Shown: in pieces, positions 10,035 to 21,772 of the stretch
How positions within the stretch are numbered: position 1 is the first letter of the stretch
Layout of the letters: every line of letters begins with the position of its first letter
DNA from: Tritrichomonas musculus
Taxonomy: Eukaryota > Parabasalia > Tritrichomonadida > Tritrichomonadidae
Assembly (NCBI GenBank): GCA_039105265.1
Contig: JAPFFF010000002.1
Location: 1,364,001-1,428,000, forward strand
Direction: 5' to 3'
DNA: 64,000 nt
Notes under the pieces: generated by a model
Databases searched by the model: none
Told to the model about the DNA's origin: nothing
What the model saw: only the letters and a program-made list of their open reading frames with translations
Program-made: the position numbers and the translations under genes

Positions 10035-10350
10035 AAAAGAAGGTCATTATGGCATCATGATTACAAAATGAATACTTATTTTGCATGGCACTAGGAAATT
10101 GCATGGAGTTTATTCACAAATGTTGAAAAGAAATTTAAATCTTCATCATCCACTGCACATTAGGCTAATATGATGAAACCTAAGTAGTTATTATATATTA
10201 AAAATGCAATCAAATTGATAAAAGCGAGAAAACACTTGGAAACAAACTATAAAAATTTTTTTTATGCTTGGCCTTGACGGTTATAAAAAATAAATCATTC
10301 AATTTTTTTGAATAGAAAATTTTGCAAAAGTTCGGAAAAAAATATTTATC
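10035..10350. repeat. 316-bp direct repeat, copy 1
   Basis: Begins AAAAGAAGGTCATTATGGCA and ends AAAAAATATTTATC. By eye it is base-for-base the same as 10742-11057, 707 bp downstream. It contains no reading frame. Near its right side begins a 27-bp imperfect inverted pair, TTTTGCAAAAGTTCGG at about 10321-10336 and CCGAACTTTTGCAAAA at about 10428-10443. Confidence 0.85.
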
Positions 10351-10741
10351 AAAACGATAGAAATTTTAACACGAACTTTTACACTTTTTAGCATTCAATT
10401 ATTTGAATTAAATTTTTACAAAGAGCCGAACTTTTGCAAAATTTTGCATTCAATTTTTGGCACTTTTTTTGTAAAAATAAAAAATATACATAAAAAACAA
10501 GTTAAAAACATTACTTATAGCTTTTATTAATCGATTATTATTGTTTTATATTTCCTTTTAAAAAATTATCATACTTTCTTTATTTTTTCTATTATAATTA
10601 GTGTTAATAAAAGGTTTAGCCTCGTCTATATCTTCATAATGATAAATATCTCTAAAAGTAATCACAAAATAGTCAATTTGTTAAACGAGAGGAAGATTAT
10701 TCTTTTAAATATTTGATAGAGATTAATCAGTATTACTGCAT

Positions 10742-11057
10742 AAAAGAAGGTCATTATGGCATCATGATTACAAAATGAATACTTATTTTGCATGGCACTA
10801 GGAAATTGCATGGAGTTTATTCACAAATGTTGAAAAGAAATTTAAATCTTCATCATCCACTGCACATTAGGCTAATATGATGAAACCTAAGTAGTTATTA
10901 TATATTAAAAATGCAATCAAATTGATAAAAGCGAGAAAACACTTGGAAACAAACTATAAAAATTTTTTTTATGCTTGGCCTTGACGGTTATAAAAAATAA
11001 ATCATTCAATTTTTTTGAATAGAAAATTTTGCAAAAGTTCGGAAAAAAATATTTATC
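10742..11057. repeat. 316-bp direct repeat, copy 2
   Basis: The second copy of the 10035-10350 sequence. It stops exactly where the inverted-repeat element at 11058 begins. Copy 1 continues differently after the same last base, so either the duplication or the insertion ended at this junction. Exact identity in non-coding DNA means the duplication is recent, or an assembly effect. Confidence 0.85.
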
Positions 11058-11212
11058 TCAAAAACGCCTATTCAATTTTTTTCCAACTACTCAATTTTTC
11101 ACTTTTTCTAAAGGCGTTTTTGATCAATATTTTTAAAAAAATCAAAAACGCCACATTTGACCTTCTGCCAGGTAAAATTAAAAAACTCGTTTTTTCAAAA
11201 ACGCCAGGTTTT
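11058..11212 (+). repeat. Left terminal inverted repeat of the 5-kb element
   Basis: Begins TCAAAAACGCCTATTCAA and ends CAAAAACGCCAGGTTTT. It pairs with 15867-16021 and contains three direct and one inverted copy of CAAAAACGCC. Confidence 0.75.
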
Positions 11213-14200
11213 AAAAAAACAATTATAAATTTTAATGCAATTTAGAAAAATAAATTATTATGTTACCGGTATTTTTTTAAGATCATTTTTAATCTTTGGG
11301 AGAAATATTTTAAAAATTGGGAAAAATCGACATATGATATAAAGATATTAGATTCAAAAAATAAATTATATCAAGTATAAATGATAATATTTATTGAATA
11401 TTACATGAAAATCAACTAGGCTGACTTTGAGTAAATTTTGAAGAAATTCATTTTAATGGGTTATTATATCTTTTAAATGGAAAATATAAAAAAAGAAAAT
11501 TTTGCAATATTTTGGTTATAATGAAGCTTGATTATCAAAATATTATAATAGAATTAAAAAAAGCGTATTTTGGAAATTATTTGAAATTTCCAAAAAATTG
11601 TTTCTTTTTAATAAATTGTATATGATTGCGTTTTTATCAACATATAATATCGAATTCCAAGTGAAATATAGCTTTTTATATATTAAATTTTTTATATAAA
11701 ATGGTTTTGTTTTTATGTTTTATTTTTCATAATGTAAATCTATTTTTAATTGTTTATTTTTTATTTATATTTATATTTATTTCCGGTAAAGTATTCATAT
11801 TCATAATATATTAAGATATTGATACATTTTAATTTGAAAAGGTTATTTTTTTTATTAACAATATTTCAAAGAAAATTTTGAATTAACAATTAAAGTATCA
11901 TAAATTTGATATAATAAGTATTAAATATAGTGTAATATGTATATTTGTATAATATATTTTATATAATAATTATAATATATATTAATACCTATATTAAATG
12001 TTATTTAATAAGATATTTTATTTTTATATTTTGAATTATTTTTGCCGCTAAAGTCAATCTACACAAATTTGAGAGGGGGAAAATTGCGAAGATTCTGAGG
12101 AATAATTGTGGTTATTCACAAGCATTGATAAATAATAAAATTTAAATATCTCTAAATATTTTTTGAATAAGTTTTTTTTTTGATTAATAATACTTTAAAA
12201 ACAGTATCATTAGATTTTACAATAGGTTAAAAAATGAAAATACTTTTTTTTTTTAGATGAAATAAGATGATTTTGTAAATAAATAATTAATAAGGCTTTA
12301 ATCCAAAATTATCAATTTTATTTTCACTTATAATATATAATTACGCGAAAAATATTTTATTTATTAAAGAATTCATGAAATTTAAATGAAAATCCTTTGC
12401 TTTCCTTTATATAAAAAAGATTTACTTAACTTAATAAGATTATCAACTATATTTCTATGCAAATATTATTATCATTTATAATTTTATGAATTTAATTAGT
12501 TTTGAAAAGTTTGAAATTACAATACATTTTTGATCTTCACATGATATTTGGTAAAACAACAGTTATGTAATATTATTCTCATATATATTCCTGTTAAAAT
12601 GATATTATTCAGATAATTGACTAAAATATATAATCATCTCGATAATTTGGATAAATTGAAGATATATATTAAAAATATAACTATTGTTATTTATATATAT
12701 ACCTAATATCAAATTAAAAAATAATAATAATATAATTTTTAATGAGAAATTTATGTTTTCATTCAAAAAATAAATTGAGAGCTTTATAAGATTGACCTAA
12801 AAATATAAATATATGAATATGTATATTATTTTAGCATAATTTAAACATATAATTGATATGTATCCAATCACATATATATATAATATATTTAAATTTTAAA
12901 ATTTCAAAGGAGAAACTAATAGAAAATACTATTTTATTACTTTTTTAAAACATTATATAAAAAATATATAATAATATAATGAATCTCCATGTAAACAAAA
13001 AAATAACTTAGTTTTGATTCATGTATATTCGTTCTATTGTACTTTCTCTTTTATATTAGCATAAATGAATGATATTCATGTCATTCTGAATATATATTAC
13101 CTTAAATTTGAGATATGCTAACACTTTTTTTGTATTGATTCTTTATATTTCAACATGAAGAAGAAAAAACTGATGGTGACCAAAATAGTGCAAGTATGTT
13201 CATTATATATAATATAGTTATGAATGTTATAAAGACTACAATTTAATTTTTTCCCATCATACTAATGAGCGAATTAAAAACTCTTTATATATACTTAAGG
13301 TATGCAAAAGGAAGATATTATTGGTATAATTGGAAGGGTAATTATTAGAAAGTACTTCTTGAGGGGTGAAATTATAAAAGATAAAAAAATAAGCTAAGGG
13401 CAATGGTTATGATGTTGGTATTTGATTTTAAAGATATTGGGATTTTATGTATGAAATTGATAAGTATAGAAAAATACCGCCTAACAAGAATTAATGGCAA
13501 TATGGGCTGAGGTTGCTATTTCCCCTAGCCTATACTTCTTCTCCACAAGTTCAGCTTCACGAATCTTATCTTAGAATACTCCAAAAGCTCACACTCCTAA
13601 AAAAAAAAAAAAATGTTTTATAAAAAGTAGGCGTACAATTGAGGGATCTTTAAAAGTCATGAATATACAATATAATAAAAAATAGAATAATTTCTCAAAC
13701 TAAAGTGTCAATTAGGACATTATTATCATGTATTTATCTAAAAGATTTTGTTGGAATATTAAGCATTAGTCTAGCGTTAGAAAAAAAAGAGTATCATTAT
13801 GATGAATACCTTTGTTTATTTGATCTAAAAGCCAAGAAATGGAGAATATTGTAAGCTAGCAATACTAAATATATATCAAGAAGTCAGCAAAAGCATAAAT
13901 ATTTTATAAATTTCCTTGCTTTTCTTTTTGGAGGAAAAGAGATAATATGATTTTGAGATAGTAAGAGATTGCGCGCTTTGGACTTTTTTGCAGTTTGAAC
14001 ATTTTTAGAAGCTTATTTAACCGGATTTCTCAAAAAGTAAATTGAATACAACAATAGATAAACTTTTTCAATACAAATTGCACTATACAACAGCCTGTAA
14101 GCCAAAAATTCAAGCTTTAGTGAAATAATACATTATACATTTTATAAAAAGTATAATATATTCATTTATATATATATATATTATTTTGTTATTTTATTTT

Positions 14201-15866
14201 ATCAGAAATTCGTTTAATTTTTCTCAAAATATCTAAGTTTTTTTTTTATTTTTTGGCTTTCACAAAAAATTGAGAATAATGTTTGAATATTTGTATACAT
14301 ATTGAAATTATAAATCATGATTATCCTTATTTAGGCTTAAAAATATCAATTTAAAGTTAAATTATAATTTTAGTAAACATGTTCATATATGATTATATTA
14401 TTGAACCGCGAGAACTCTTTTGACTTATTGATATAGCTGACTTTTTTTCAATAAGACACTCATTTTTTTAAGGAAATTTTCATGAATAATATATATATTC
14501 ATTAAAATCAAAAATTTAACAAATAACTCGCTTTGCAGCAAAAAGACAGACATTTCAAAAAAACATTTGTTTTTCGAAAAAAGTAAAAAACAAATATATC
14601 TCAAAATATAAATGTATTTATGTTTTTATTTTTTTAATTTATCCTTATTATAATATTTATATTTTAAATTTATATTTTAATCATTTCTTACTTTTCAATA
14701 AAGAAGGATAAAATTATTTTTATATCAAATCAATCTTGTACTACATTCAAAAAAATCAATGTGATTTCACAAAATTGTATTAAATTTGTTTATATTTTAA
14801 CCATTATTTATGTTTTGATTTTTCTTCTAGTTTTACTTTGGAAAATAGGTTATTCTCATGAAAAATACCAAGATAATGCTTTTTTATTGGGTTCCGAATA
14901 TAATTCTAAACGTTTTTAAATGCGTTTAGGTTTTTTTTTTACAATTCTACGAAATAAACATGTTTATCTATTTGGTATTTTATTAATATGCGCATTTACT
15001 ATCTATTTTGCATTATAATACGTTTAGTTTTTTGATCAAAAAATTTTAATATCGTTTAAAGTTATAAATTCTTAACAAATAATAAATCTTTATTTACCCC
15101 CTTCTTTAAAGGGTTTTACATTTCTAGTAATTTTTTATTGGTTTGGCTGAATAATTATCAAAAACTGAAAACACAAAATTTCATAAAGCAGTCATTATTT
15201 TTTTAATTTATGAAAAGCATATATTTAGAAAACAAATAATTCCTCATGCTATTTTGTGTAAAAAAAAAGATAATTCATAAAAAAAACGATTTTATTTATT
15301 TCACAATTTTTCAATGCATTCAATTTTTTTTCTAAGAAAATAAAAACATTTTTATATCTTTAATTTCTCCAATAAAAGGCATAAGATATAAATAAATTAC
15401 CAAAGTGCATCTATTTGTTTAATATGCTTCATTAAGATCATTTATTATTGAAAAATTTTTTTATGAATTAAAAGTACCTATTTGAACATTTTCTACAAAA
15501 TTTAATTTGCATATTGATACTTATTGGAAAATATAACACACATATACATTTAAAGAATAAATTAAATCTTCTTTTTCAAAATCTGATAATTATTTGATCC
15601 TTAATAATAATATATTTTATTTAAATTTTCGCTTTTATTGATTATATAAATAATATAAATGAAAAAATATATGTGAAAACATAAAAATAGAGTTTTTTTA
15701 AAAAGTCATATATTTACTGATTTTGAGTTTTTGTTGAAAATAAACTAAAAAACACATTCATTTAAAATATAATTTTTATATATTAATTTCATTTTTTAAT
15801 AATAGATATTTATTTTTTTTAATGCAATATAAATGTTCTAATTTTTATTTTTTTGAATGAAAATAA

Positions 15867-16021
15867 AAACCTGGCGTTTTTGAAAAAACGAGTTTTTTAA
15901 TTTTACCTGGCAGAAGGTCAAATGTGGCGTTTTTGATTTTTTTAAAAAATATTGATCAAAAACGCCTTTAGAAAAAGTGAAAAATTGAGTAGTTGGAAAA
16001 AAATTGAATAGGCGTTTTTGA
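15867..16021 (-). repeat. Right terminal inverted repeat of the 5-kb element
   Basis: Begins AAACCTGGCGTTTTTG and ends TTGAATAGGCGTTTTTGA. It is the reverse complement of 11058-11212 apart from one base of length in an A/T run. Confidence 0.75.
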
Positions 16022-17542
16022 TTTTTCCCCAATTGAAATACTGAACATCAAATCTTAGTAAATTATTTTTTTTCCGTTTACGCCAAAGAAGAGTAGCTGC
16101 AACAAATTCAAAACATGATCGTATTTTTTTTGAAGTGTGATATGAAAATTCTATTTTTTTTCTAAAATTTTTATCAGTTGTATTTATTATTTCGGAAAGC
16201 AAATAATAAAATATATGTTGCAATGAGTTGTTTATTGATATTTAATATAGTGCATGCTAAATAATTATAAATTGTAAACTTTTTTGTTGGTTATTAGTAT
16301 TTTTTTTTATTAAAAGCAAGGTTCCAATTAAGCCTTGGTTTTTGTATTTACAATTGTATACAACTTGTCCGTTTAAAAATTACAATTGTAATTACAATTG
16401 TAAATACGTTATTTTCTCGATATTAATTTTTTATTTTTATCTTGATCTACAATTATTTTTTTATATTAAAAATGTTTTAAATAATTTAAAAATAAAAAGA
16501 TAAAATAGTAAAATGTTTTTCAAATTAAATAATATTATTTTTGATTCTTCATAAAATAAAAAAAAATTTATTCGCATTCAAAAAGTTTCATTGATACTAC
16601 AAATCAAAAAATCGTTATTTTACGAAAAAAGACGTTAAAAAGACGTTTATAGTATTTGTGATGCAAAAAAAATAAGGCCTAGTTCCAATGAAAGGATCCT
16701 TTTTATAATAGACTGAAAAATAGTTTAATATATGTCAAAATGATTAATCATGATATTATTTCAAATTTTATAGATAATTATAATATGAATTTGGATTGAT
16801 TATTTTTGGATTTCTTTAGGTTTAAAGCTGGATTCATGGGATAGTTAAGAACTTGCAGATTCACTAGGTTGGAAATCTTTCATTTAATAATTTAAATCCA
16901 ATTCAAAAAGATAAATAAAAAGAAAGAATTCTATGTTTTGTTTTGTTACAAAATTTTTCACATTTTTTCATGAATAAAATTAAAATTATGCTTAACGCGA
17001 CCAAGGAATTATTCTCATTTATTTGATATTTATTTATTTATAATTAATTTTATATTTTTACCAAATAAAGGATGACCGCATGCACATTTTTAGCATCGTG
17101 AATTTATACATTTTTCCCAGGAATTTTAATCTTTTATTTAAAAAGTGCAAACGCTCAAAATAAAGTTTTATATTATATTATTATAAAATCATAAAACCTT
17201 CTTACCAATGAGAAAAATCAATTTGACAGTCCACTTTTTGAGAAGGCTTGTCCAAGAAATTTCGTTGCAGCTACTCTGCCAAAGATTAGAAATTTCAATT
17301 GAAAAAATAAAATTATTCAATGATTTTTATATAACGAAAAAATAAAAATAACAGATCAATTGATTTTTTAGTGTAGATGAAAAAAGGACCAAAAATAATG
17401 CAACTTCTGATTCTGGGCCAAGCCCCATAATCCTAGTAACTTTGAGAAAATGACAAAGGAATGAATAATTTATGCATGATTTGAATGTTAGTTTTAATTT
17501 TAGAATTAATAAAATAAATTTATTTTATCACCAACGAAAAAG
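16022..17542. other. AT-rich gap with palindromic ACAATTGTA words
   Basis: About 1.5 kb without a credible gene. At 16344-16407 the words GTATTTACAATTGTA and TACAATTGTAAATAC face each other, with a further palindrome (AATTACAATTGTAATT) between them. A short inverted similarity also joins AGAGTAGCTGCAAC at about 16091-16104 to GTTGCAGCTACTCT at about 17264-17277. Both are weak hints of old small transposons. Confidence 0.4.
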
Positions 17543-17902
17543 ATGACAACAATTAACAATAATGCAAACATTGAATACAAACAATATATCGATAGTCTTA
17601 TTAAAGAATTGAAAGAATGTAAGGACAATCAAAAATGTGAACAGTTACTTCAGTTCATTAATCATTGTCAAAGGGATATTCAAACATTATACGATAATGG
17701 TGATTTTGATTTAGAGCTTAGTGCACTTGAACCTGAACCCGAACCAGAACTCGTATCTGATGGAGAATATACTGATGAACAAATGAGACTTGATATGGAA
17801 TTCGCTAATCAATTCATTTCTGAGTACAATAATGAAGATCTTCGATCCGGACATAGTCCCAACATTAACTATAACTTTGATTCAGATACTCCAATGTTTT
17901 AA
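17543..17902 (+). CDS. Unknown acidic protein, 119 aa
   Basis: Not recognised. It is helical at the N-terminus (EYKQYIDSLIKELKECKDNQ), acidic and Pro-Glu-rich in the middle (EPEPEPEL), and Asn-rich at the end. It opens with an ATG after AT-rich DNA. It lies just left of the capsid-gene fragment of B, so it may be a Polinton gene or a host gene. I see no relative elsewhere in the window. Confidence 0.45.
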   Translation: MTTINNNANIEYKQYIDSLIKELKECKDNQKCEQLLQFINHCQRDIQTLYDNGDFDLELSALEPEPEPELVSDGEYTDEQMRLDMEFANQFISEYNNEDLRSGHSPNINYNFDSDTPMF

Positions 17903-17980
17903 TTCATTCTACCCTTTTTTTTTCAAACAATTCCAAAAATAATTGAAACCATTATTGCAAATATTTTTACTGCAACGCAA

Positions 17981-18202
17981 ATGACAAAGTTAACGTACAA
18001 ATCAATCACTAAATTCGTTGAAACCATTAGTAAATACACTAAACAAAACTATTCATGTACACCAAATAGTGCAAACGTTTACTTCGAAAGTAAGGATGCA
18101 TTTAAGAACAAGTATAAACAACTCTGCATCAAGCCTGTATTCATTGAATTGTTCGTCTTTGAAGACAAAAAGATATACATTAATCACAAGCAAATACTTT
18201 AA
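17981..18202 (+). CDS. Unknown small protein, 73 aa
   Basis: A small frame starting MTKLTYKSITKFVETISKYT and ending FEDKKIYINHKQIL. It overlaps the tail of the minus-strand capsid fragment by about 20 bases. At about 18220 the capsid sequence stops matching its relatives, so a junction between two pieces of DNA lies here and this ORF belongs to the left piece. Function unknown. Confidence 0.35.
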   Translation: MTKLTYKSITKFVETISKYTKQNYSCTPNSANVYFESKDAFKNKYKQLCIKPVFIELFVFEDKKIYINHKQIL

Positions 18203-18482
18203 ATTTATGACAAGTAGTTAAAACACATAATAATGGTGGTGTATCAACTTTATCAGCAAATGTACCTGCACCTGTATTTTGAGTAATATTCATTTCAAAG
18301 TTAATTGGAGACAAAGATGTGAGCCCTTGCTGGAATGTATTATCAGTTTCAGTTGCTAAGCCAATAAAGAAGTTGGTTCTGTCATTCGAATAGAGGCCTG
18401 TGTTACCAAAATATTTATCACTATTAGTCAATGATGCTACTACTTCTTTGTTAAATCCTGATTGTGTTGAGTTCATATTCAT
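18180..18482 (-). pseudogene. Polinton major capsid protein, C-terminal fragment
   Basis: A fragment with NMNSTQSGFNKEVVASLTNS and TETDNTFQQGLTSLSPINFE, matching the last quarter of the capsid proteins at 36491-38173 and 55105-56679. After TPPLLCVLT it no longer resembles them. It is part of the same gene region as 18537-19787. Confidence 0.8.
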
Positions 18483-18536
18483 TGCATTTTGGGTATATTC
18501 AATAAATTCCGGATAGAGTCCATCAGTACCAAATGG

Positions 18537-19787
18537 TTATGCATGAATATTTCCGAAGGCACCACAATTCAAAGTAAATGATTTAAACAATTGATTCTTG
18601 AATACGGTGTGATGAGTATGCTTAAGAGGGAATAAACAAAATATTGAGTCAACAAAACGAGGAGTTAATGTTATTGTTGTTTTATCACTATCATTCTTTA
18701 AACTCTTGGTAGTTGTGTAGCAGGCAAGGGTTTGAGTAGGAAATGTTAATGGATTAGATGGATTACTATAGCGTTGAACAAGCATATTATAAACATTATT
18801 TTCGATTCCAAAACATGGTATAATAGAGAGGCAATCTGTTACTTTATAATCACTGACAAGAAATGTTCTTTCACTACTTTGAATTGTTATTATTGTTCCT
18901 TTTGTTTCTACATCACTAGAATTTTCCTTATTAGTCCAGCATGTTATAGGTTCACCTATCTGTACAAATTCTGTAGTGATTTTTTGGAAATAAATTTTAG
19001 CAAATTCATTTGGATTGTTTCTTAAATTCATGTCTGGTCCAACAGGACAGCAAACCATTCCTGCACAAGAGAAATATAACCTTAATTCCAGTTTGCCAGC
19101 AAATGCAGGGAGATATTTAATATTAGATAATGGTAAGAATCTTTTGATATCTATTTTTAATGGTATCTTTATTTTCTTTTCAGTTATGAATGTAGGAGTG
19201 TAAGTTCCATCTGCTTTTACAGTTAGTTCATGCCACTCAACTTCAACGCCACATTTATTATTATTTCTTCCATTCCAAACATCTTTATGTCTTGCTTTCG
19301 AATAAACATCAGACCTCTTAATCAATTCATTATCGCAACAAGATGTTAAAAATGATTCTTCTATAGCAAAGTTTTGGGTGTATATTGATATACCATTACT
19401 AACTATTTCATATTTCTCAACAGCATCTCTGGCATCTTTAAAACCAAACCATACTTTATCAAAATATGTACCTTTAGTTTCGGTATCGGTAATAATATTG
19501 GTATCACTAAATGCTATATCATTTTTAATTTTTATTGTAGCTTCCAATTCAGCTTTGATGAAACCATTATATAAATCAGCTGTGTTCTGAGATGTTGGAC
19601 TAATAATGACACTAGTGAATGAACCACTTTGAATAGGGGGTGATGGTGAGTAAGATGTCTGTGGATTAATGGTATACTTTTTATTGGTATCACTTAACGC
19701 AATACAATTATCAACAACATCAAAGTATTGTGCTATTTGGGTTAATGCTTCTCCGCTTGTTCTAAAATTCTGTTCCGAATTTAACAT
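18537..19787 (-). pseudogene. Polinton major capsid protein (double jelly roll), main part
   Basis: The major capsid protein, about 416 residues visible. Landmarks shared with both other copies: NCIALSDTNKKYTINPQTSY near residue 30, WFGFKDARDAVEKYEIV, IYTQNFAIEESFLTSCCDNE, LPLSNIKYLPAFAGKLELRL and CLFPLKHTHHTVFKN. Double-jelly-roll assignment rests on the known Polinton capsid family and gene order beside the 198-aa protein. The Met at 19787 aligns with the starts of the other two copies. Broken copy. Confidence 0.88.
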
Positions 19788-19810
19788 GTTCTTTTGAAAA
19801 AAATAAAAAT

Positions 19811-20407
19811 TTAATATATATCAGAGAAAATATTATTCCTTCTTCTTGATAATTGTTGACGAGGCAGCACTGGTTCTGGTTCTTCATCATCTGATTCTAG
19901 TTCATTGGGCTGTTGAATATATTGTGGCAGCTTCGCTGACTCTTGCTGAAGAGCAAGCGGCTGAGTATATTGATTTCTTTTATATAGCTCTTTATTCATC
20001 ACCTCTCTTATCATTTTCTTTTGCTCTTTCTTTTCTCTTTTCATTCTCATCTCTTGTCCTAATGCACGTAATTCAGATAGTATTTCAAAATTTATATCAC
20101 TATTGGAGGAGCTAGCATCGCTTTGCAAACCATTAATGACTTGTTTCTTGACTGGCTTTTGTTTAATTATAGGTTGTGGCTCAGGCTCTTTAATATCTTC
20201 CTCTTCTTTTAGCTCTGGTTGTGGTTCTATTTTATTGGGCTCTTCTTTTGATTCAACAGTTGGCTTCGCTAAAGGTTCTGTTCTTCTTTTCACTATATAC
20301 TTATTCTCTTTTTTGGTGGGAAGCACATCCCAGTCAGGGTCATCTCTACCATTTAACCAATTTTGTATCACTTGTAATCTTTTCGAACCTGTTAAATGCT
20401 TAGACAT
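19811..20407 (-). CDS. Capsid-linked basic/acidic protein, 198 aa
   Basis: One of three relatives, each immediately upstream of a major capsid gene (others 38191-38742, 54507-54968). The N-terminus is conserved: MSKHLTGSKRLQVIQNWLNG, then RDDPDWDVLPTKKENKYIV. A Glu/Pro/Lys-rich middle follows, then a helix (EILSELRALGQEMRMKREKK) and an end RRRNNIFSDIY. Its fixed position before the capsid gene suggests a virion or scaffold role, which is inference. It is 24 bases from the capsid start. Confidence 0.65.
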   Translation of the reverse strand: MSKHLTGSKRLQVIQNWLNGRDDPDWDVLPTKKENKYIVKRRTEPLAKPTVESKEEPNKIEPQPELKEEEDIKEPEPQPIIKQKPVKKQVINGLQSDASSSNSDINFEILSELRALGQEMRMKREKKEQKKMIREVMNKELYKRNQYTQPLALQQESAKLPQYIQQPNELESDDEEPEPVLPRQQLSRRRNNIFSDIY

Positions 20408-20659
20408 TTAATTATTAAAAAAATCAATATATTGAGTTTTATTGAGTATTCTTGAGTTTTCCTAATGTTTTTTAGGTTTTATTTTTTTAGCTCCCTGTAA
20501 ACCTCTGGTTGACAAGAGATACTTACTTCCTTATGAATCTTGATGGTCTTGTTTACATTGACGACGAATCTCCTCCAAATTCACAAGTAGAGTAAGTAAA
20601 CCCAAAAATAATAACTTTCTAAAACATTTAATATTTTTTATTTTTGATTCATACAAAAT

Positions 20660-21232
20660 ATGGAAACTGAAAATACTGTAGAATTTGTTCCTCTTCGCGA
20701 TCATGATGATTATGAAATTCTTACAACATTTCCTTTCACTATTAGACGTAAAGATAATCATTATGAAGTTAAGGAGTGTAATCACAAAGGATATTCAAGA
20801 ATTATGTTAAATAATAAACATTATTTCAAACATAGAATTATAGCTCTACAATTTATACCAAATGATGACCCTGAGCATAAAACAGAAGTTGATCATATTA
20901 ATCATGATCGTGCTGACAATCATCTTGAAAACTTAAGATGGTGTACAAGAAGCGAAAACATGAGAAATACAACATCAAGTAGAGGTGTGAACTATGAATA
21001 TGTAAACGAAATTCCAGAAGATTCAATAATAGTAAGAGAGTACAATGGTTATGAATTTGAGAACTATTACTATTATGATAACAATTTTTATTACTACAAT
21101 GGTATTTCTTACCGAAAAATGTACATCAATGAAGGCAAACGTGGTAATTTCTATGTTGTTCCAATGACAATTGAAGGAAAGAAAGTAAAGATATCACTAT
21201 CAACATTTAAGAAACTTCATGATCTTATATAA
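20660..21232 (+). CDS. HNH endonuclease (NUMOD4-HNH family)
   Basis: A full-length 190-aa member. It has the NUMOD4-like block YEILTTFPFTIRRKDNHYEV at about residues 15-35 and KHRIIALQFIPNDDPEHKT. The HNH core EVDHINHDRADNHLENLRW lies at about 75-95. A Tyr-rich C-terminal domain (FENYYYYDNNFYYYNGISYR) ends LSTFKKLHDLI. It probably cuts DNA at a specific site and may spread like a homing gene. It opens a plus-strand run leading into the integrase pieces. Confidence 0.85.
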   Translation: METENTVEFVPLRDHDDYEILTTFPFTIRRKDNHYEVKECNHKGYSRIMLNNKHYFKHRIIALQFIPNDDPEHKTEVDHINHDRADNHLENLRWCTRSENMRNTTSSRGVNYEYVNEIPEDSIIVREYNGYEFENYYYYDNNFYYYNGISYRKMYINEGKRGNFYVVPMTIEGKKVKISLSTFKKLHDLI

Positions 21233-21284
21233 AGAAAAAAGCTTCTTTCTTTTTTTGTTCCTTTAACTATTGCTTTCATCATAA

Positions 21285-21728
21285 ATGCTTGCTTACCCAT
21301 TTAGTAGTAAGTACAAGTTTTTTGAATTCAAGAACGTTCCTAGGGAGCCTTATGTACCAGACTATAAACTAAAAGCTTGTAAACAATATATGAAGCCAAA
21401 TTTCAGTAACGAACCTGGTTGTTGGGAAGCTGATCTAATGTTTGTGAAGAACACTATCTATCTTGTTTTGATAAACGTTAATACTAGATTCTTAATAGTT
21501 GAGCCAATAGAGAGTAAAGAAACAAGAGTATTATCAATAAAGATAACAGATATTATAGTTAATTATGATGTTGATATCTTTACTATTAAATGTGATGGTG
21601 AAAAAAGATTGCAAGCTGTACAAAATGATATAATCGCACTTCGTACCAACGATGATGGAATTGTATTTGTTCCAGCAATTCACAATATTGTTCGCGAAAG
21701 TAGAATGAGGGGTAAGAAAAAATATTAA
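21285..21728 (+). pseudogene. Polinton integrase of divergent lineage, N-terminal part
   Basis: A piece of an rve-type integrase: GCWEADLMFVKNTIYLVLIN carries the first catalytic aspartate region, followed by VNTRFLIVEPIESKETRVLS and the second region IFTIKCDGEKRLQ. It is only distantly like the A/C/D integrases (IN-NTR block shared). The gene region continues at 21773-22390. Broken. Confidence 0.7.
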
Positions 21729-21772
21729 ATGAAATAATTAATAAACATAACACCAATGTACTAAAAACAATA

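Larger units (their letters stand above)
11058..16021. mobile_element. Coding-less 5-kb element with 155-bp terminal inverted repeats
   Basis: Left end 11058-11212 and right end 15867-16021 are inverted copies that differ only by one base in an A/T run. Each arm carries the 10-mer CAAAAACGCC three times in one orientation and once inverted (GGCGTTTTTG), which looks like clustered transposase-binding sites. The 4.6 kb between the arms is extremely AT-rich with no credible gene; a slightly GC-richer patch lies at about 13480-13600. I cannot see a clear target duplication. Most simply this is a non-autonomous DNA transposon of unassigned superfamily, young by arm identity. Confidence 0.6.

Noticed and set aside
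11015-11245. 76-residue frame over the left end of the 5-kb element, and its counterparts at 15838-16223
   Set aside because: Both follow the inverted repeat sequence itself and are Phe/Lys/Asn-rich, typical of AT-rich non-coding DNA.
16081-17284. Element bounded by inverted AGAGTAGCTGCAAC words
   Set aside because: Only about 14-17 bases match and there is no target duplication, which is too weak for an element call.
7310-17540. CRISPR array, rRNA or tRNA genes in the AT-rich desert
   Set aside because: No regularly spaced repeats, no cloverleaf-like GC-rich segments and no rRNA-like conserved words were seen.
20515-20610. Imperfect inverted TACTTACT ... AGTAAGTA pair as an element end
   Set aside because: It is short, with several mismatches and no AG-type terminus. 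It was noted only as a possible junction zone in B.
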